64,000 bases of DNA from Marinomonas vulgaris (GCF_018145875.1 NZ_JAGSSV010000009.1:1-64000), one strand, 5' to 3'; positions 47,231 through 58,058 are shown, counted from the stretch's first letter. The notes: generated from the sequence alone by a model not told the origin. A program made the numbers and translations.

Positions 47231-48529
47231 TTAAGCCATCAGCGCTTCTATGTCATGAATTTCTTTGGGCAAGCCATGGGTCAGCACGTAAGGGCCATCG
47301 GTACGAATGAGCACATCATCTTCGATTCGAATGCCTATGCCGCGCCATTTCGCGTCGACTGATTCGTTATCAGGCGACACATACAAGCCCGGTTCAATGG
47401 TCAGCACCATGCCTTCTTCTAATAAACGTGATTCTCCGGCCACCTTGTAAGCACCGCAGTCGTGCACATCCAGCCCCAACCAATGCCCTGTATTGTGCAT
47501 GTAAAAATCTCGATATGCTTTGTTCTCGATCAGCGTATCCAGATCCCCATGTAATAAACCGTGCGTGATCAAACCTTGAGTCAGGGTTCGCACCGCCGCA
47601 TTATGAAATGCCTCGTAAGGCGAACCCACGGTCAATTCTTTCATACCGGCATGATAGGCGTCGAGAACCACTTGGTACAACGCCGCTTGAGGCTCGCTGA
47701 ACTTACCGTTGGCCGGAAAAGTACGAGTAATGTCCGCCGCATAACAACCTAATTCCGCACCGGCATCAATCAAAATCAAGTCACCGTCGTCGATGATCTC
47801 GTCGTTTTTAATGTAATGCAGCACACAAGCATTGCTGCCTGAGGCGACAATGTTGTTGTACGCAGGCTGTCGTGCGCCGGATTTCATAAACACGTAATTC
47901 AACTCGGCTTCAAGCTGATATTCATTCATCCCAGGACGAACCGCGCGCATGGCTTGCTTGTGCGCCTCGACACTGATTTGCGCTGCCGCTTCCATGATGG
48001 CAATTTCTTCCGCGTCTTTGTATAAACGCATTTCAGCGACCAAAGGCGATAAATCTATCATCTGTGTCGGTGCTATTGCGCCAATTCGAGCACGCGCTGC
48101 GATATCATCACGCCACTTGGCTACCTGCTCACGCAAGCCTTGATCGCCCATTAAATACACCACATTATCGGCGCCATCTAGGGCCGTAAAAGCCACCTTG
48201 TCCAGGTCGTCCAGCACCGCTGCATCATAAGCACCAAATTCAGACATAGCCCCTTCGGTACCAAAACGAAAACCTTCCCATTGCTCTTTTTCAGGGTCTT
48301 TCGGCAAGGTCACTAGGGTTAAATCGCCCTGACCTTGTATCAAGGCATAAGCACTAGGCTCAGGAAACCCCGTCAGATAAAAGAAGCTGCTGTGAGGGCG
48401 GAATTCATACTCACAATCGTTGTTGCGTGTCGCCAATTCACCCGTTCGAATCACCACCACGCTATTGTCTGGTAACGATGCCATTAAGCGTGCGCGGCGT
48501 GCCTGATAAGTTTGCGTGCTGATGTTCAT
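47231..48529 (-). CDS. pepP: Xaa-Pro aminopeptidase
   Basis: Removes N-terminal residues that precede proline. The 432-residue protein has the pita-bread fold with the dimetal ligands visible: Asp pair in LIDAGAELGCYAADITRTFP, His in MHNTGHWLGLDVHD, Glu in LTIEPGLY and Glu in GIGIRIEDDVL. Length fits E. coli PepP (441). I start at ATG 48529 (MNISTQTYQ) with GAGG upstream; the frame opens six codons earlier. Gene order ygfB-pepP-ubiI is conserved. Confidence 0.95.
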   Translation of the reverse strand: MNISTQTYQARRARLMASLPDNSVVVIRTGELATRNNDCEYEFRPHSSFFYLTGFPEPSAYALIQGQGDLTLVTLPKDPEKEQWEGFRFGTEGAMSEFGAYDAAVLDDLDKVAFTALDGADNVVYLMGDQGLREQVAKWRDDIAARARIGAIAPTQMIDLSPLVAEMRLYKDAEEIAIMEAAAQISVEAHKQAMRAVRPGMNEYQLEAELNYVFMKSGARQPAYNNIVASGSNACVLHYIKNDEIIDDGDLILIDAGAELGCYAADITRTFPANGKFSEPQAALYQVVLDAYHAGMKELTVGSPYEAFHNAAVRTLTQGLITHGLLHGDLDTLIENKAYRDFYMHNTGHWLGLDVHDCGAYKVAGESRLLEEGMVLTIEPGLYVSPDNESVDAKWRGIGIRIEDDVLIRTDGPYVLTHGLPKEIHDIEALMA

Positions 48530-48574
48530 AAAACCTCGTTTGGTCAATAATCCCTGTGGTGATCGATGAAATGA

Positions 48575-49165
48575 TCAGTGTAAAGGGGCTTTTTTCGTGT
48601 GGTCTACATCGGGGTTAATATCATGATGTTCTGTGTACATCATCATGGCCGACAAACGCACGTATTCTACCAATTCAGTCAAATCGGCCTCGTTGTCGTT
48701 GTTGTCTTCCAAAGCGCGCATTTCTGCTTGCATAGCAGAAATATTGGCGACATCGCGAAGAATTTGTTTGGTTTCGTCAGACAAGTTATTTTTCTGGCCC
48801 GACAAACCGTAACCGGCTAAAAAGCCATGCGCCCATTGAGAAAGGGTCACACCGCGCTCGCATAATTCAGCGTCTTCATCAGAAATACTCGGCACTAGAG
48901 CAAATTCGCCATTTTGAAACAAGGTCAGAGTGGCGGTGTAAAGCTCCACCATTACAGCTCGGCTAGCGTCGTCTTTCCAGCCTTCGATGTCGCAAAATTC
49001 CGCCACCATGGTCAACCAATCTTCCAGCGGCAAGGTCACACCAGAGGCCAAATAACCGCATAATTGGCCGTGTAATTCGGAAGGCGACGCGGTAATAGAT
49101 TCCGTCACAAAGACATCGGCGATAAGGTCGAAGTCCAAGGCATCTTTTAACATTTCTGTGGACAT
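48575..49165 (-). CDS. UPF0149/YgfB family protein
   Basis: A 196-residue acidic protein matching the YgfB/YecA-like family: SPSELHGQLCGYLASGV near residues 29-45 and TLSQWAHGFLAGYGLSG near 128-144. YgfB of Pseudomonas aeruginosa affects beta-lactam resistance through ampD expression, so a regulatory role is possible here, but that is from a relative only. The ATG at 49165 is preferred; an upstream in-frame start at 49204 would lie within the folD terminator. Conserved position before pepP. Confidence 0.88.
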   Translation of the reverse strand: MSTEMLKDALDFDLIADVFVTESITASPSELHGQLCGYLASGVTLPLEDWLTMVAEFCDIEGWKDDASRAVMVELYTATLTLFQNGEFALVPSISDEDAELCERGVTLSQWAHGFLAGYGLSGQKNNLSDETKQILRDVANISAMQAEMRALEDNNDNEADLTELVEYVRLSAMMMYTEHHDINPDVDHTKKAPLH

Positions 49166-49194
49166 GGCATGTCTACCTATTTCATCGGGAATTT

Positions 49195-49228
49195 CAAAAA
49201 ACATGCCGTTAACGCATGGGTTAACGGC
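49195..49228 (-). terminator. Rho-independent terminator of folD
   Basis: A perfect 9-bp stem (GCCGTTAAC arm, 49205-49213 with 49220-49228) and, on the minus strand, a T6 tract three bases after. It lies 19 bases after the folD stop and separates folD from the ygfB gene. Confidence 0.85.
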
Positions 49229-49246
49229 AACATAAGAAGTTATGTG

Positions 49247-50089
49247 TTACGCGAGCTGTTTTAAGCCAGATTCAACCGTTTGTAAGATCAAGGTATTGAT
49301 GGTCATAGGACCAACGCCACCCGGTACGGGCGTGTATGCTGCGACGCGATCAACGAGTGGTGCCAATTCAATATCGCCCACACCACCTGGGTGATAACCA
49401 GCATCGACGACAACCGCACCGTCTTTGATCCATTCTGCTTTGATAAACTCAGGCTTACCTACCGCACCAACGATCACATCGGCTTGCTTCACAAGTTCAG
49501 ACAAGTTTTGCGTGCGTGAGTGGCAAATGGTTACGGTAGCGTTGGCGTTAAGCATCATCATCGCCATTGGCTTACCCAAAATCGGGCTGCGACCAACGAC
49601 CACAACATGTTTGCCTTCTAGTGCCACATCGTAAGCTTCAAGCAAGCGCATGATGCCCGCTGGCGTCGCTGCTCCGTAAGCCGGCTCTTGCATGGCCATA
49701 CGACCAAAACCCAAGCAGGTAACGCCATCAACGTCTTTGTGGGCCGCAATGGCATCGAAACACAAACGCTCGTCAATTTGTGCTGGCACAGGGTGTTGCA
49801 ACAAAATGCCATGAACATCTGGGTTATCGTTTAATTCGTTGATCTTGGCCAGCAGCTCCTCTGTCGTGGTGGTTTCTGACAGCTCAATGGCCATGGAGTC
49901 CATGCCGACACGGCGACACGCGTTACCTTTCATTTTCACGTAAGTAGCTGACGCTGGGTCTGCCCCCACCAAAATGGTCGCCAAAATGGGGGTTCGACCG
50001 GTACGAGCTTTAAGTTCCGTCACCTGTACTTCTAAGCGGTTTTCTGTGTCTTTGGCACAAAGTTTGCCATCAAGAACCAATGCAGTCAT
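49247..50089 (-). CDS. folD: Methylenetetrahydrofolate dehydrogenase/cyclohydrolase
   Basis: Bifunctional enzyme that interconverts methylene-, methenyl- and formyl-tetrahydrofolate with NADP. The 280-residue protein shows [16 protein letters not shown] with the catalytic Lys (about residues 51-66), [14 protein letters not shown], the NADP site [13 protein letters not shown] and the C-terminal [13 protein letters not shown] 50089 (MTALVLDGK) is preceded by GGAGCT; the frame opens 18 codons earlier without family support. It has its own terminator. Confidence 0.96.
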   Translation of the reverse strand: MTALVLDGKLCAKDTENRLEVQVTELKARTGRTPILATILVGADPASATYVKMKGNACRRVGMDSMAIELSETTTTEELLAKINELNDNPDVHGILLQHPVPAQIDERLCFDAIAAHKDVDGVTCLGFGRMAMQEPAYGAATPAGIMRLLEAYDVALEGKHVVVVGRSPILGKPMAMMMLNANATVTICHSRTQNLSELVKQADVIVGAVGKPEFIKAEWIKDGAVVVDAGYHPGGVGDIELAPLVDRVAAYTPVPGGVGPMTINTLILQTVESGLKQLA

Positions 50090-50191
50090 GAATGAGCTCC
50101 AATTAAAAAGCGTGGTAAAAAAGGGAGCCGTATTATACCCCAAGTTTTCTTTTGTTACTCAGTGGCCGCGAGATTAAAACAACAAGCAGCC

Positions 50192-51916
50192 CTATACTGC
50201 CTCTAAATAATCCACCATGAGTTGCAAATTGCGCTGGCCTCGAAATTCATTCACATCAAGTTTATAAACCAATCGCGCTTGGCTGGCGTTATGGTTTGGC
50301 CATTTGTCCAAGTCGACAAAAAAACAGATACCGTCTAACAATAAGCCACTGCTCGGTTCCCGCACCATGAGTTTGAGGTGTTTTTCTCCAACGATACGCT
50401 GTTGCAAAATATCAAATACCCCATCAAAACTGGGCTCAGGAAACATTTGTCCCCACGGACCAGACAAACGCACTTGCTCGGCAAAACTCAGACTAAAGTC
50501 TTCTGGCGCAAGCGGGCCGTCGGTGAGTAAGGTCGCCTCAAGCTGTTCTGGCGTCACCCACTCGGTGATAATGGCGTCGAACGCCAAGCGAAAGGCGTCA
50601 TAATGAGACTCTTTAATCGACATGCCAGCCGCCATAGCGTGACCACCAAACTTGCTTAACAACTGTGGATAACGTTTCGCCAGTAAATCCAAGGCATCGC
50701 GAATGTGAACCCCTGGAATGGAGCGGGCCGAGCCTTTTAATTCATCTTCTCCAACACGGGCAAACGCAATGACTGGGCGGTGACATTTTTCTTTCATACG
50801 CGACGCAAGAATACCGATCACTCCTTGGTGCCAATCGGCATCGTAAAAACACATGCCATTTGGCATGTCGTTTTCTTCATCCAATAAGGTCACCAGCGCC
50901 AATTCCGCCTGCTCCTTCATATCAGACTCTATGACCTTGCGCTCACGGTTAAATTGATCCAACTGCTGAGCATACTCGCGAGCTTGATGAGGATGCACCG
51001 CCAACAGGCATTCAATGCCCACGGACATGTCATCCAATCGTCCGGCGGCGTTGAGCCTTGGCCCTACGACAAACCCCAAATCGGAGGCTTTTAATTGGGT
51101 ATGATCACGACGCCCTACTTCCAACAGCGCCAAAATGCCTGGCCGCGCCAAACCCGCCTGAATGCGTTTTAACCCCTGTTGCACCAAGATGCGATTATTG
51201 GCGTCTAAGGTCACCACGTCGGCGACTGTGCCAAGGGCGACCAAATCCAAAAAGTCGGCCATTTTAGGTTCGGGAATGTGTTGCTCAACAAACCAATGAC
51301 GCGCTTTTAATTCTGCCCGTAACGCTGACATCACGTAGAAAATCACCCCAACTCCCGCTAGGTTCTTACTCGGGAAACCACAGTTAGGATGGTTTGGGTT
51401 CACAATGGCATCCGCGGCGGGCAAGGTGTCACCTGGCAAGTGATGGTCGGTAACCACCACTTTCATGCCGTAGGCTTTGGCCGCGGCAACCCCGTCAATA
51501 CTGGCGATACCATTATCCACCGTCACCAAAACATCGGGCTGACTTTTTTGTGCTACTTCGACGATTTCTGGCGTAAGCCCATAACCGAATTCAAATCGGT
51601 TGGGTACCAAATATTCCGGGGCGATAGCCCCCATGGCTTCCAACGCCAACATACCTAAACTGGTGCTGGTGGCGCCGTCGGCATCAAAGTCGCCCACGAT
51701 GAGAATTTTCTGACCGGCTTCAATGGCATCGGCCAAAATGCTCGCGGCTAGGGTTAAATCAAATAAAGAATCGGGCCTGAGCAGATGGGGTAACCGGTAA
51801 TCTAACTCTCGACTGGTTGTCACCCCACGTGCCAAAAATATACGACGTAAACTGGACGACATATTCGGGGGTAAATCTTCATCTTTAATCTGGATAGGTC
51901 GACGTTCTATGCGCAT
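50192..51916 (-). CDS. recJ: Single-stranded-DNA-specific exonuclease RecJ
   Basis: 5'-3' exonuclease used in recombination and mismatch repair. The 574-residue protein has the DHH-family motifs: VGDFDADGATSTS (about residues 77-89), VTVDNGIAS, TDHHLPG, then PRLNAAGRLDD and the DHHA1 motif FGGHAMAAGMSI, and a C-terminal OB-fold region. Length matches E. coli RecJ (577). ATG 51916 (MRIERRP) is preferred over an in-frame TTG four codons upstream. In many relatives hom and thrC lie close to recJ and dsbC, as here. Confidence 0.96.
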   Translation of the reverse strand: MRIERRPIQIKDEDLPPNMSSSLRRIFLARGVTTSRELDYRLPHLLRPDSLFDLTLAASILADAIEAGQKILIVGDFDADGATSTSLGMLALEAMGAIAPEYLVPNRFEFGYGLTPEIVEVAQKSQPDVLVTVDNGIASIDGVAAAKAYGMKVVVTDHHLPGDTLPAADAIVNPNHPNCGFPSKNLAGVGVIFYVMSALRAELKARHWFVEQHIPEPKMADFLDLVALGTVADVVTLDANNRILVQQGLKRIQAGLARPGILALLEVGRRDHTQLKASDLGFVVGPRLNAAGRLDDMSVGIECLLAVHPHQAREYAQQLDQFNRERKVIESDMKEQAELALVTLLDEENDMPNGMCFYDADWHQGVIGILASRMKEKCHRPVIAFARVGEDELKGSARSIPGVHIRDALDLLAKRYPQLLSKFGGHAMAAGMSIKESHYDAFRLAFDAIITEWVTPEQLEATLLTDGPLAPEDFSLSFAEQVRLSGPWGQMFPEPSFDGVFDILQQRIVGEKHLKLMVREPSSGLLLDGICFFVDLDKWPNHNASQARLVYKLDVNEFRGQRNLQLMVDYLEAV

Positions 51917-52029
51917 GCAAACACTCAACTGGCGTTAAAAAACTTTCAAATCAGTCATAAATACACCATGAGAATAACATAAACACCTACATTACTTATG
52001 CAGATCAACAATAAAATGACTCAGAACAA

Positions 52030-52058
52030 TTGGCATTAACCTTGCGTTGCTATATAAA
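52030..52058 (+). promoter_or_regulatory. Sigma-70 promoter of the chemoreceptor gene
   Basis: TTGGCA (52030-52035) and TATAAA (52053-52058) are 17 bases apart, about 48 bases before the start codon. I saw no flagellar sigma-28 promoter in the interval. Confidence 0.6.
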
Positions 52059-52105
52059 AGAATGCGCAACAAATGTATCTTTCACTCAACCGCTTAGGAT
52101 GAAAA

Positions 52106-54496
52106 ATGGCTGTTTCAATAAAAACGCGTTTAATTTTGATGGGCACCTTGCTCGCTGTGGTTCCCACCATTGTTGTCGGATTAGTTTTGAGCCAAAACGC
52201 TTTAAATAAAGGTACTGAAGCGCTGAGAGAAAGCTCTGAAAAACAGTTGATTTTATCTAGAAACCTAACTGCACAATCCATCGAAACCTACTTTTCTTTT
52301 ATCGACAAACAGATTATCAGCTTGTCACAAAACAACAGCACGATTGATGCAGCAGCATCCTTCTCTGAAGCTTTTAAACGCTACCCAACCGATGTATCAG
52401 AGCAAGACAGTCAGCAACTTACCGATTATTACCAAAACGCTTTCGACAAAAATTTCCAATCGCTCAATGCTGGAAAATCCAGTAACCCTAATAATCTACT
52501 TTCCGCGCTGAGTCCTATCGCCAAATCCATGCAAGCCAGCTACATTGCAAACAACCCGGCTCCTTTGGGTGAAAAAGACACCTTAGATGGAACAGGTGAC
52601 GGCAGTGCGTACGATAAAATTCACGCAGAGTTCCACCCGATGTTTCACCAATTCCAACAGGAATTTGGCTTTTATGATGTGTTTATTGCCGACGCTAAAA
52701 CAGGTCATATCGTCTACAGCGTATTTAAAGAGTTGGATTTTGCCACCTCTCTGTTAACTGGCCCTTATCAAAATACAGGAATAGGCACCGCTTTCAAAAA
52801 AGCCATTCAAGGTAACAGCGTAACCTCGAATACTTACTTAACCGATTTTGCCCCTTACGGACCATCTTATGATGCGGCGGCGTCTTTTATTTCGTCGCCG
52901 ATTATTCGCGATGGAAAAATGATCGCCGTATTAATTTTCCAAATGCCTATTGACCGAATTGATGCCGTGATGGTTCACCATGAGAAATGGCAGCAAAGCG
53001 GATTAGGCACAACAGGTCAGACCTATTTAGTGGGTCAAGACAGGGTCATGCACAGCAATGATCGCACGCTGATTGAAGACAAAGCTGCGTTCTTAGAAAA
53101 AGCCAAACAAGCAGGTATGACATCCGCCACTTTAAACAGCATAGACAAGCGCGATACCACTATTGGCATTGTCAAAATCAATAGCCCTGCAGTCGACGAC
53201 GCCATCACAGGTAATGAAGGCTTTTTGATCGACAACAATTATCTAGGCACACCGTCTCTTAGTGCTTACAAACCGCTCAAAATAGACGATGTGAATTGGG
53301 TGATCATCAGCGAGGAGTCTCAGTCTGAGGCTTTTCAACCCATTGAAAATCTAAAAAACACCGTTTATACCACATTGGCGATTGTGTCTTTCATTGCCTT
53401 GATTATCGGCGCACTACTGGGTCTTATTTTAGCGAAAATCATTGTTCGCCCCATCGACAACATGGTGACCTTAATGCACGACATCGCGGAAGGCGAAGGT
53501 GATTTAACGCAGCGTTTACCTGTTAATAGCAAGGACGAACTGGCGCAGCTGGCATCTGGTATTAACTTGTTCATCGAGCATATCGATAAAACCTTCTCCT
53601 CTGTGCTGTCTTCTGTAGTGCGATTGAAACCCATCTCAGAAGACATGGCTGATGTAAACAACAGGCTGACAGGCGCGACAGATCAGCAAAAACATCAGGC
53701 AGACAAGGTCAACGAATGCTTGTCAGAGACCAATGAGTCCACTAAGCAAGTAGAAGTAGAATTGGGCGAAATCAACAGCGCATCACAAGAGGGTAATCAA
53801 ATCGTCCACACCAGCAGCCAGGTTGTTCACAAGGTGGCTACTACCATGGAAGAACTGTCTATGGATATCAGCCAAGCAGTGGATGCCTTATTTAAACTCA
53901 AAGGCGACACCGACCGCATTGCAGGCATTATAGATGTGATTAACAGCATTGCTGAGCAAACTAACCTTCTTGCCCTAAACGCCGCCATCGAAGCCGCCCG
54001 CGCAGGTGAAGCAGGTCGTGGTTTTGCAGTCGTTGCCGATGAAGTGCGTTCTTTGGCGTCTAAAACACGTCAATCTACAGAAGAAGTAGCGAGCATGGTG
54101 GAAGCCATTCAGAGCGGCACAGAAGATGTGGTAAAACGCATGGAAAACAGCAAATCCAATGCGGAGCAATCCTCAACCCATGTTCAAGACGCTACTCAGT
54201 CCTTGTCTCAGGTTCAGGAAGCCATGGAGATTATTTCGCAAAAAGTACAACATATTGCCAAGGCGATTACGAGCCAACAAAATAACTTCCTTGATGTGAC
54301 GGCACATTACGATGAAATGCGTAATAGCTTTGTGCAAATCAATGAACAGACAGAACACTCTACCTTGGTCGGCAAAGATGTGATCAAGCTATCGGATAAC
54401 ATCATGGTGCACATCAACCGCTTCCAAGTGACCGATAGAAACTGGTCTGTGGATCGTCGCGACCTGATTCGCTCAGAGTCAGGCATTAAAAAATAA
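52106..54496 (+). CDS. Methyl-accepting chemotaxis protein (Cache type)
   Basis: A 796-residue transmembrane receptor: N-terminal membrane segment ([20 protein letters not shown], about residues 10-29), a large periplasmic double-Cache sensor (about 35-415; [24 protein letters not shown]), a second membrane segment ([20 protein letters not shown]), HAMP domain ([20 protein letters not shown]) and the signalling domain with hairpin tip [20 protein letters not shown]. No C-terminal CheR-docking pentapeptide is present (ends SGIKK). The ligand is unknown. AGGATG before the ATG. It is monocistronic and convergent with rsmE. Confidence 0.95.
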   Translation: MAVSIKTRLILMGTLLAVVPTIVVGLVLSQNALNKGTEALRESSEKQLILSRNLTAQSIETYFSFIDKQIISLSQNNSTIDAAASFSEAFKRYPTDVSEQDSQQLTDYYQNAFDKNFQSLNAGKSSNPNNLLSALSPIAKSMQASYIANNPAPLGEKDTLDGTGDGSAYDKIHAEFHPMFHQFQQEFGFYDVFIADAKTGHIVYSVFKELDFATSLLTGPYQNTGIGTAFKKAIQGNSVTSNTYLTDFAPYGPSYDAAASFISSPIIRDGKMIAVLIFQMPIDRIDAVMVHHEKWQQSGLGTTGQTYLVGQDRVMHSNDRTLIEDKAAFLEKAKQAGMTSATLNSIDKRDTTIGIVKINSPAVDDAITGNEGFLIDNNYLGTPSLSAYKPLKIDDVNWVIISEESQSEAFQPIENLKNTVYTTLAIVSFIALIIGALLGLILAKIIVRPIDNMVTLMHDIAEGEGDLTQRLPVNSKDELAQLASGINLFIEHIDKTFSSVLSSVVRLKPISEDMADVNNRLTGATDQQKHQADKVNECLSETNESTKQVEVELGEINSASQEGNQIVHTSSQVVHKVATTMEELSMDISQAVDALFKLKGDTDRIAGIIDVINSIAEQTNLLALNAAIEAARAGEAGRGFAVVADEVRSLASKTRQSTEEVASMVEAIQSGTEDVVKRMENSKSNAEQSSTHVQDATQSLSQVQEAMEIISQKVQHIAKAITSQQNNFLDVTAHYDEMRNSFVQINEQTEHSTLVGKDVIKLSDNIMVHINRFQVTDRNWSVDRRDLIRSESGIKK

Positions 54497-54529
54497 CGCT
54501 GTTTCTAGCACTTGCCCCCCGCTTGTGCC

Positions 54530-55249
54530 CTAACTAGGGTACAAGCGCGACAGTAGAACAGGCACCACGGTTTCTACTTTTAAGATTCGATCTCCTAAAT
54601 GTACCGACTTCATCCCAGCCTCGTGCCATTTCATCACTTCAAATTCATTCCATCCACCTTCTGGCCCTAGCGCCAGAACCGACGGCTGCTGAATATCCAC
54701 CGGACATGGTATGGCTTCGTAAGGGTGCGCTAGCAACCCCGTTTTTCCTTCTAAAATACTTGGCAACTGATCTTCCACAAAGGGACGAAAACGCGGAATC
54801 AACGACCATTTTGGCATGATGGTGTCTTTGGCTTGCTCTAGACCCTCGAGCAAACATTGCTCTATCGATTCAGTTTGCAGAACCGGACTTTGCCAGTAGC
54901 TTTTTTCCACCTTAGCAGAGTGAATCAAGTACAGCTCTTTCACCCCCATGGCAGTGATATTGTGCAGGGTACGCTTGAGCATATTAGGTCGCGGCAACGC
55001 CATCACCAACACTATAGGCAAGGGTGTAGGTGGCGATAAGGTCAGATTCAATGAGTGAATGTGCCCAGGCATGATGTCGCTCGGCGGCTCATATATACCT
55101 TCACCGATTTGACCATTTAACAGACCAACCCTAAGCACAGCACCTCGTTCGGCTTTGATCACCTTGGTGAGATGAGTTTGTTGGCGTGCACTTAACCCGT
55201 AAAGGCCGATGTCTAGCGTGTGGTCTGGATCAAGCAAAATTATATTCAT
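54530..55249 (-). CDS. rsmE: 16S rRNA (uracil(1498)-N3)-methyltransferase
   Basis: Methylates U1498 of 16S rRNA. The 239-residue SPOUT protein has MALPRPNMLKRTLHNITAMGVKELY in the middle and the cofactor knot ALGPEGGWNEFEV and LGDRILKVETVV at the C-terminus. The start near 55249 (MNIILLDPD) fits the family; the frame is open 13 codons further. A hairpin without a T tract (about 54520-54547) straddles the stop codon, between this gene and the convergent chemoreceptor gene. Confidence 0.93.
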   Translation of the reverse strand: MNIILLDPDHTLDIGLYGLSARQQTHLTKVIKAERGAVLRVGLLNGQIGEGIYEPPSDIMPGHIHSLNLTLSPPTPLPIVLVMALPRPNMLKRTLHNITAMGVKELYLIHSAKVEKSYWQSPVLQTESIEQCLLEGLEQAKDTIMPKWSLIPRFRPFVEDQLPSILEGKTGLLAHPYEAIPCPVDIQQPSVLALGPEGGWNEFEVMKWHEAGMKSVHLGDRILKVETVVPVLLSRLYPS

Positions 55250-55280
55250 AGGAAGAGCACAGTGATAATAATGAATAGAT

Positions 55281-55313
55281 AAAAACAAACGGCCAATCTT
55301 TGATTGGCCGTTT
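55281..55313 (-). terminator. Rho-independent terminator of the hom-thrC operon
   Basis: AAACGGCCAATC pairs with GATTGGCCGTTT (12 bp, 3-base loop), followed on the minus strand by GTTTTT. It lies 45 bases past thrC. Confidence 0.88.
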
Positions 55314-55358
55314 CTATTGATTACTGGGTATTCGCCGGACGATCAGCGAAAGTCAGCG

Positions 55359-56744
55359 TTAAATCTTATCAGCAACAAAGGCTTGCACGTCGCCCAAGCT
55401 GTTATCGAGCACTGTGTAAGATTCTTTACGTTCGAAAAGATCTTTCATGTGCTCTGGCAACACAGGCGTTTCGCAGCCGGCTTTTTCGACCGCTTCTGGA
55501 AACTTCACTGGGTGCGCCGTCGCTAGAGTAATCATAGGCACCGAACTGTCTTTCCAGCACTGACGCGCCGCTTCCAAGCCAATCGCCGTGTGAGGGTCAA
55601 GCAGGTATTGTGTTTTGGCAAACACATCGGCAATCACGTCGCAGGTTTTCTGATCGTCTACCTTGTAGCTGTCAAAGTTGTCTTTCACAAAAGACCAGGC
55701 TTGATCGCCTAATGACACATCGCCTTTGTTAAAGCGCGCCATTAAGTCATCAATAGCAGCGCCATCACGCCCGTGGGCATCAAATAACAAACGCTCAAAA
55801 TTACTCGAAACCATGATGTCCATACTTGGAGACAAGGTGACATTCAACGACTGACGACTCATGTCGTTTTCTGCAATTACGCGGTGAAGAATGTCGTTTT
55901 GGTTGGTGGCAACCACAAGCTGATCAATCGGTAAGCCCATTTGCTTCGCCAAATAGCCGGCAAAAATATCGCCAAAGTTGCCCGTTGGCACAGAAAAAGA
56001 CACTTTACGATGAGGCGCACCGACCGACAAAGCCGATGAGAAGTAATAAACGATTTGCGCCATGATGCGCGCCCAGTTAATCGAGTTTACCGCACCCAAT
56101 TTTGCGCCTTTCAAGAAAGACTGGTCGGCAAAGCTGGCTTTTACCATGCTCTGACAATCATCAAAATTGCCTTTTACCGCGATGTTGAAGACATTGTCAT
56201 CGATGACAGTGGTCATCTGGCGACGCTGCACTTCCGATACGCGCTGGTAAGGATGCAAAATAAAGATATCAAGATGCTCTGAATGGCGGCAACCTTCGAT
56301 CGCAGCGGATCCGGTATCACCCGACGTCGCACCTAAAATCACCAACTTTTCTTTGCGCTCAGACAAAACATAATCCATCAAGCGCCCCAGCAATTGCAAA
56401 GCAAAATCTTTAAACGCCAAGGTTGGGCCGCGAAACAGTTCTAAAATCCATTCGTTGTTGCCCACTTGCACCATGGGCGCAATGGATTGGTGATTAAAGC
56501 TGGCGTATGCCTCATCAATCATGCGTTTAAACGCGTCCGCAGGAATGTCGCCTTCTACAAAAGGCCACATCACTTTAAACGCCAATTCTTGATAAGACAA
56601 ACTTGCCCAAGAGGCAATTTCTTCTTTGCTATAATGAGGTAAGGTTTCTGGAACGTACAAACCGCCGTCATTCGCCAAACCAGCCAATAGCACGTCACCA
56701 AATGACAAAGCGGGTGCTTTGCCACGAGTAGAAATGTATTTCAT
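55359..56744 (-). CDS. thrC: Threonine synthase
   Basis: Converts O-phosphohomoserine to threonine with pyridoxal phosphate. The 461-residue protein has the cofactor Lys in FRGPTLAFKDFALQLLGR (about residues 105-122), LGATSGDTGSAAIEG as the phosphate-binding segment, and PTGNFGDIFAGYLAKQMGLP. Length fits the long ThrC type of pseudomonads. It begins 15 bases after hom, forming hom-thrC, and ends at a terminator. Confidence 0.97.
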   Translation of the reverse strand: MKYISTRGKAPALSFGDVLLAGLANDGGLYVPETLPHYSKEEIASWASLSYQELAFKVMWPFVEGDIPADAFKRMIDEAYASFNHQSIAPMVQVGNNEWILELFRGPTLAFKDFALQLLGRLMDYVLSERKEKLVILGATSGDTGSAAIEGCRHSEHLDIFILHPYQRVSEVQRRQMTTVIDDNVFNIAVKGNFDDCQSMVKASFADQSFLKGAKLGAVNSINWARIMAQIVYYFSSALSVGAPHRKVSFSVPTGNFGDIFAGYLAKQMGLPIDQLVVATNQNDILHRVIAENDMSRQSLNVTLSPSMDIMVSSNFERLLFDAHGRDGAAIDDLMARFNKGDVSLGDQAWSFVKDNFDSYKVDDQKTCDVIADVFAKTQYLLDPHTAIGLEAARQCWKDSSVPMITLATAHPVKFPEAVEKAGCETPVLPEHMKDLFERKESYTVLDNSLGDVQAFVADKI

Positions 56745-56759
56745 AAAATAAGGTCTCTC

Positions 56760-58058
56760 TTACGCCAAGTTTTCAACACGAATTCGCTGCACAGTACCCG
56801 CCACATCGGGCAGAGCTTCAATCGCAGCAATCGCGGCGTTCATATTGCGTTCTTTCACATCGTGCGTCATGACCACTAAAGGCACTAATTCGCTGCCTTC
56901 ACGCTCACGCTGAATCAATGACTCGATACTGATGTCGTTGTTAGACAGAATTTGTGTGATATTCGCCAATACGCCAGCACGGTCTTTGATCGTCATGTTT
57001 AAGAAGAAACCGCATTCGATCTCTTCCACTGGCAAAATCTGCACACCAGACAAGGCATCGGCTTGGAACGCCAAATGCGGCACGCGGTTGGTTGGATCTG
57101 CGGTGAGAGTACGAGCCACGTCAATCACATCGGCAATCACCGACGAGCCTGTTGGCAAAGCGCCAGCGCCGGCACCATAGGTTAAGGTCGGCCCGACCAC
57201 ATCACCTTGCACCATAATGGCATTCATCACACCGTTCACATTTGCCAATAATTGCTTATGTGAAATCAAAGTCGGATGAACACGCAACTCAATGCCTGTT
57301 TTAGAGCGACGCGCAATACCCAAATGCTTGATGGCGTACCCTAAATCATCAGCAAAGGCGACGTCTTCAGACGTAATGCGACTAATGCCTTCGGTATAAG
57401 TTTTCTCGAACTGCAAAGGAATACCAAATGCAATAGATGCCAAAATAGTCAGCTTGTGCGCGGCATCAATGCCTTCAATATCAAAAGTAGGATCTAGCTC
57501 AGCGTAACCAAGCTCTTGTGCTTCAGCCAAGACATCTTCAAAGTCGCGGCCTTTTTGGCTCATCTCTGTCAGAATGAAGTTGCCAGTACCGTTAATAATA
57601 CCCGCTAACCATTCAATTCGGTTGGCAGATAAGCCTTCACGGATTTGTTTAATAATTGGAATACCGCCTGCTACCGCCGCTTCAAACGCGACAATGACGC
57701 CTTTTTCCTGAGCTTTGGCAAAAATTTCGTTGCCATGCTCAGCGATCAACGCTTTGTTAGCGGTTACAACGTGCTTGCCATTATCGATGGCGGTTAGCAC
57801 AAGCTCTTTCGCAACCGAAGTACCGCCAATAAGCTCAAGTACAATGTCAATCTCTGGGTTGTTCACCACATCAAAAATATCACGGGTGACATTAATATCC
57901 GTGGTGTCGCAGGCGTCGTTATCACGACGAGCGCCCACTTGCTCAATAACAATACGGCGACCAACACGTCGCGTGATCTCTTCCGCGTTATTAAGAAGAA
58001 TATTAAAACTACCGGACCCCACTGTCCCCAGCCCACAAATTCCGACTTTTACCGGTTT
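56760..58058 (-). CDS. hom: Homoserine dehydrogenase
   Basis: Reduces aspartate semialdehyde to homoserine. The 432-residue protein has an NAD(P)-binding start VKVGICGLGTVGSGSF, NKALIAEHG, the catalytic region (GIINGTGNFILTEM; LDPTFDIEGIDAAHKL) and a C-terminal ACT domain (IKDRAGVLANITQILSNNDISIESL) which lets threonine inhibit it. I place the start at TTG 58058 (product MKPVKVGICGLG), seven bases after TGGGGT; the upstream TTG at 58082 has no such site. It forms an operon with thrC. Confidence 0.94.
   Translation of the reverse strand, partial: KPVKVGICGLGTVGSGSFNILLNNAEEITRRVGRRIVIEQVGARRDNDACDTTDINVTRDIFDVVNNPEIDIVLELIGGTSVAKELVLTAIDNGKHVVTANKALIAEHGNEIFAKAQEKGVIVAFEAAVAGGIPIIKQIREGLSANRIEWLAGIINGTGNFILTEMSQKGRDFEDVLAEAQELGYAELDPTFDIEGIDAAHKLTILASIAFGIPLQFEKTYTEGISRITSEDVAFADDLGYAIKHLGIARRSKTGIELRVHPTLISHKQLLANVNGVMNAIMVQGDVVGPTLTYGAGAGALPTGSSVIADVIDVARTLTADPTNRVPHLAFQADALSGVQILPVEEIECGFFLNMTIKDRAGVLANITQILSNNDISIESLIQREREGSELVPLVVMTHDVKERNMNAAIAAIEALPDVAGTVQRIRVENLA

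Noticed and set aside
54520-54547. Hairpin across the rsmE stop codon as a terminator
   Set aside because: The stem is good (12-13 pairs with one wobble) but there is no T tract on either side, so I do not call it a terminator.
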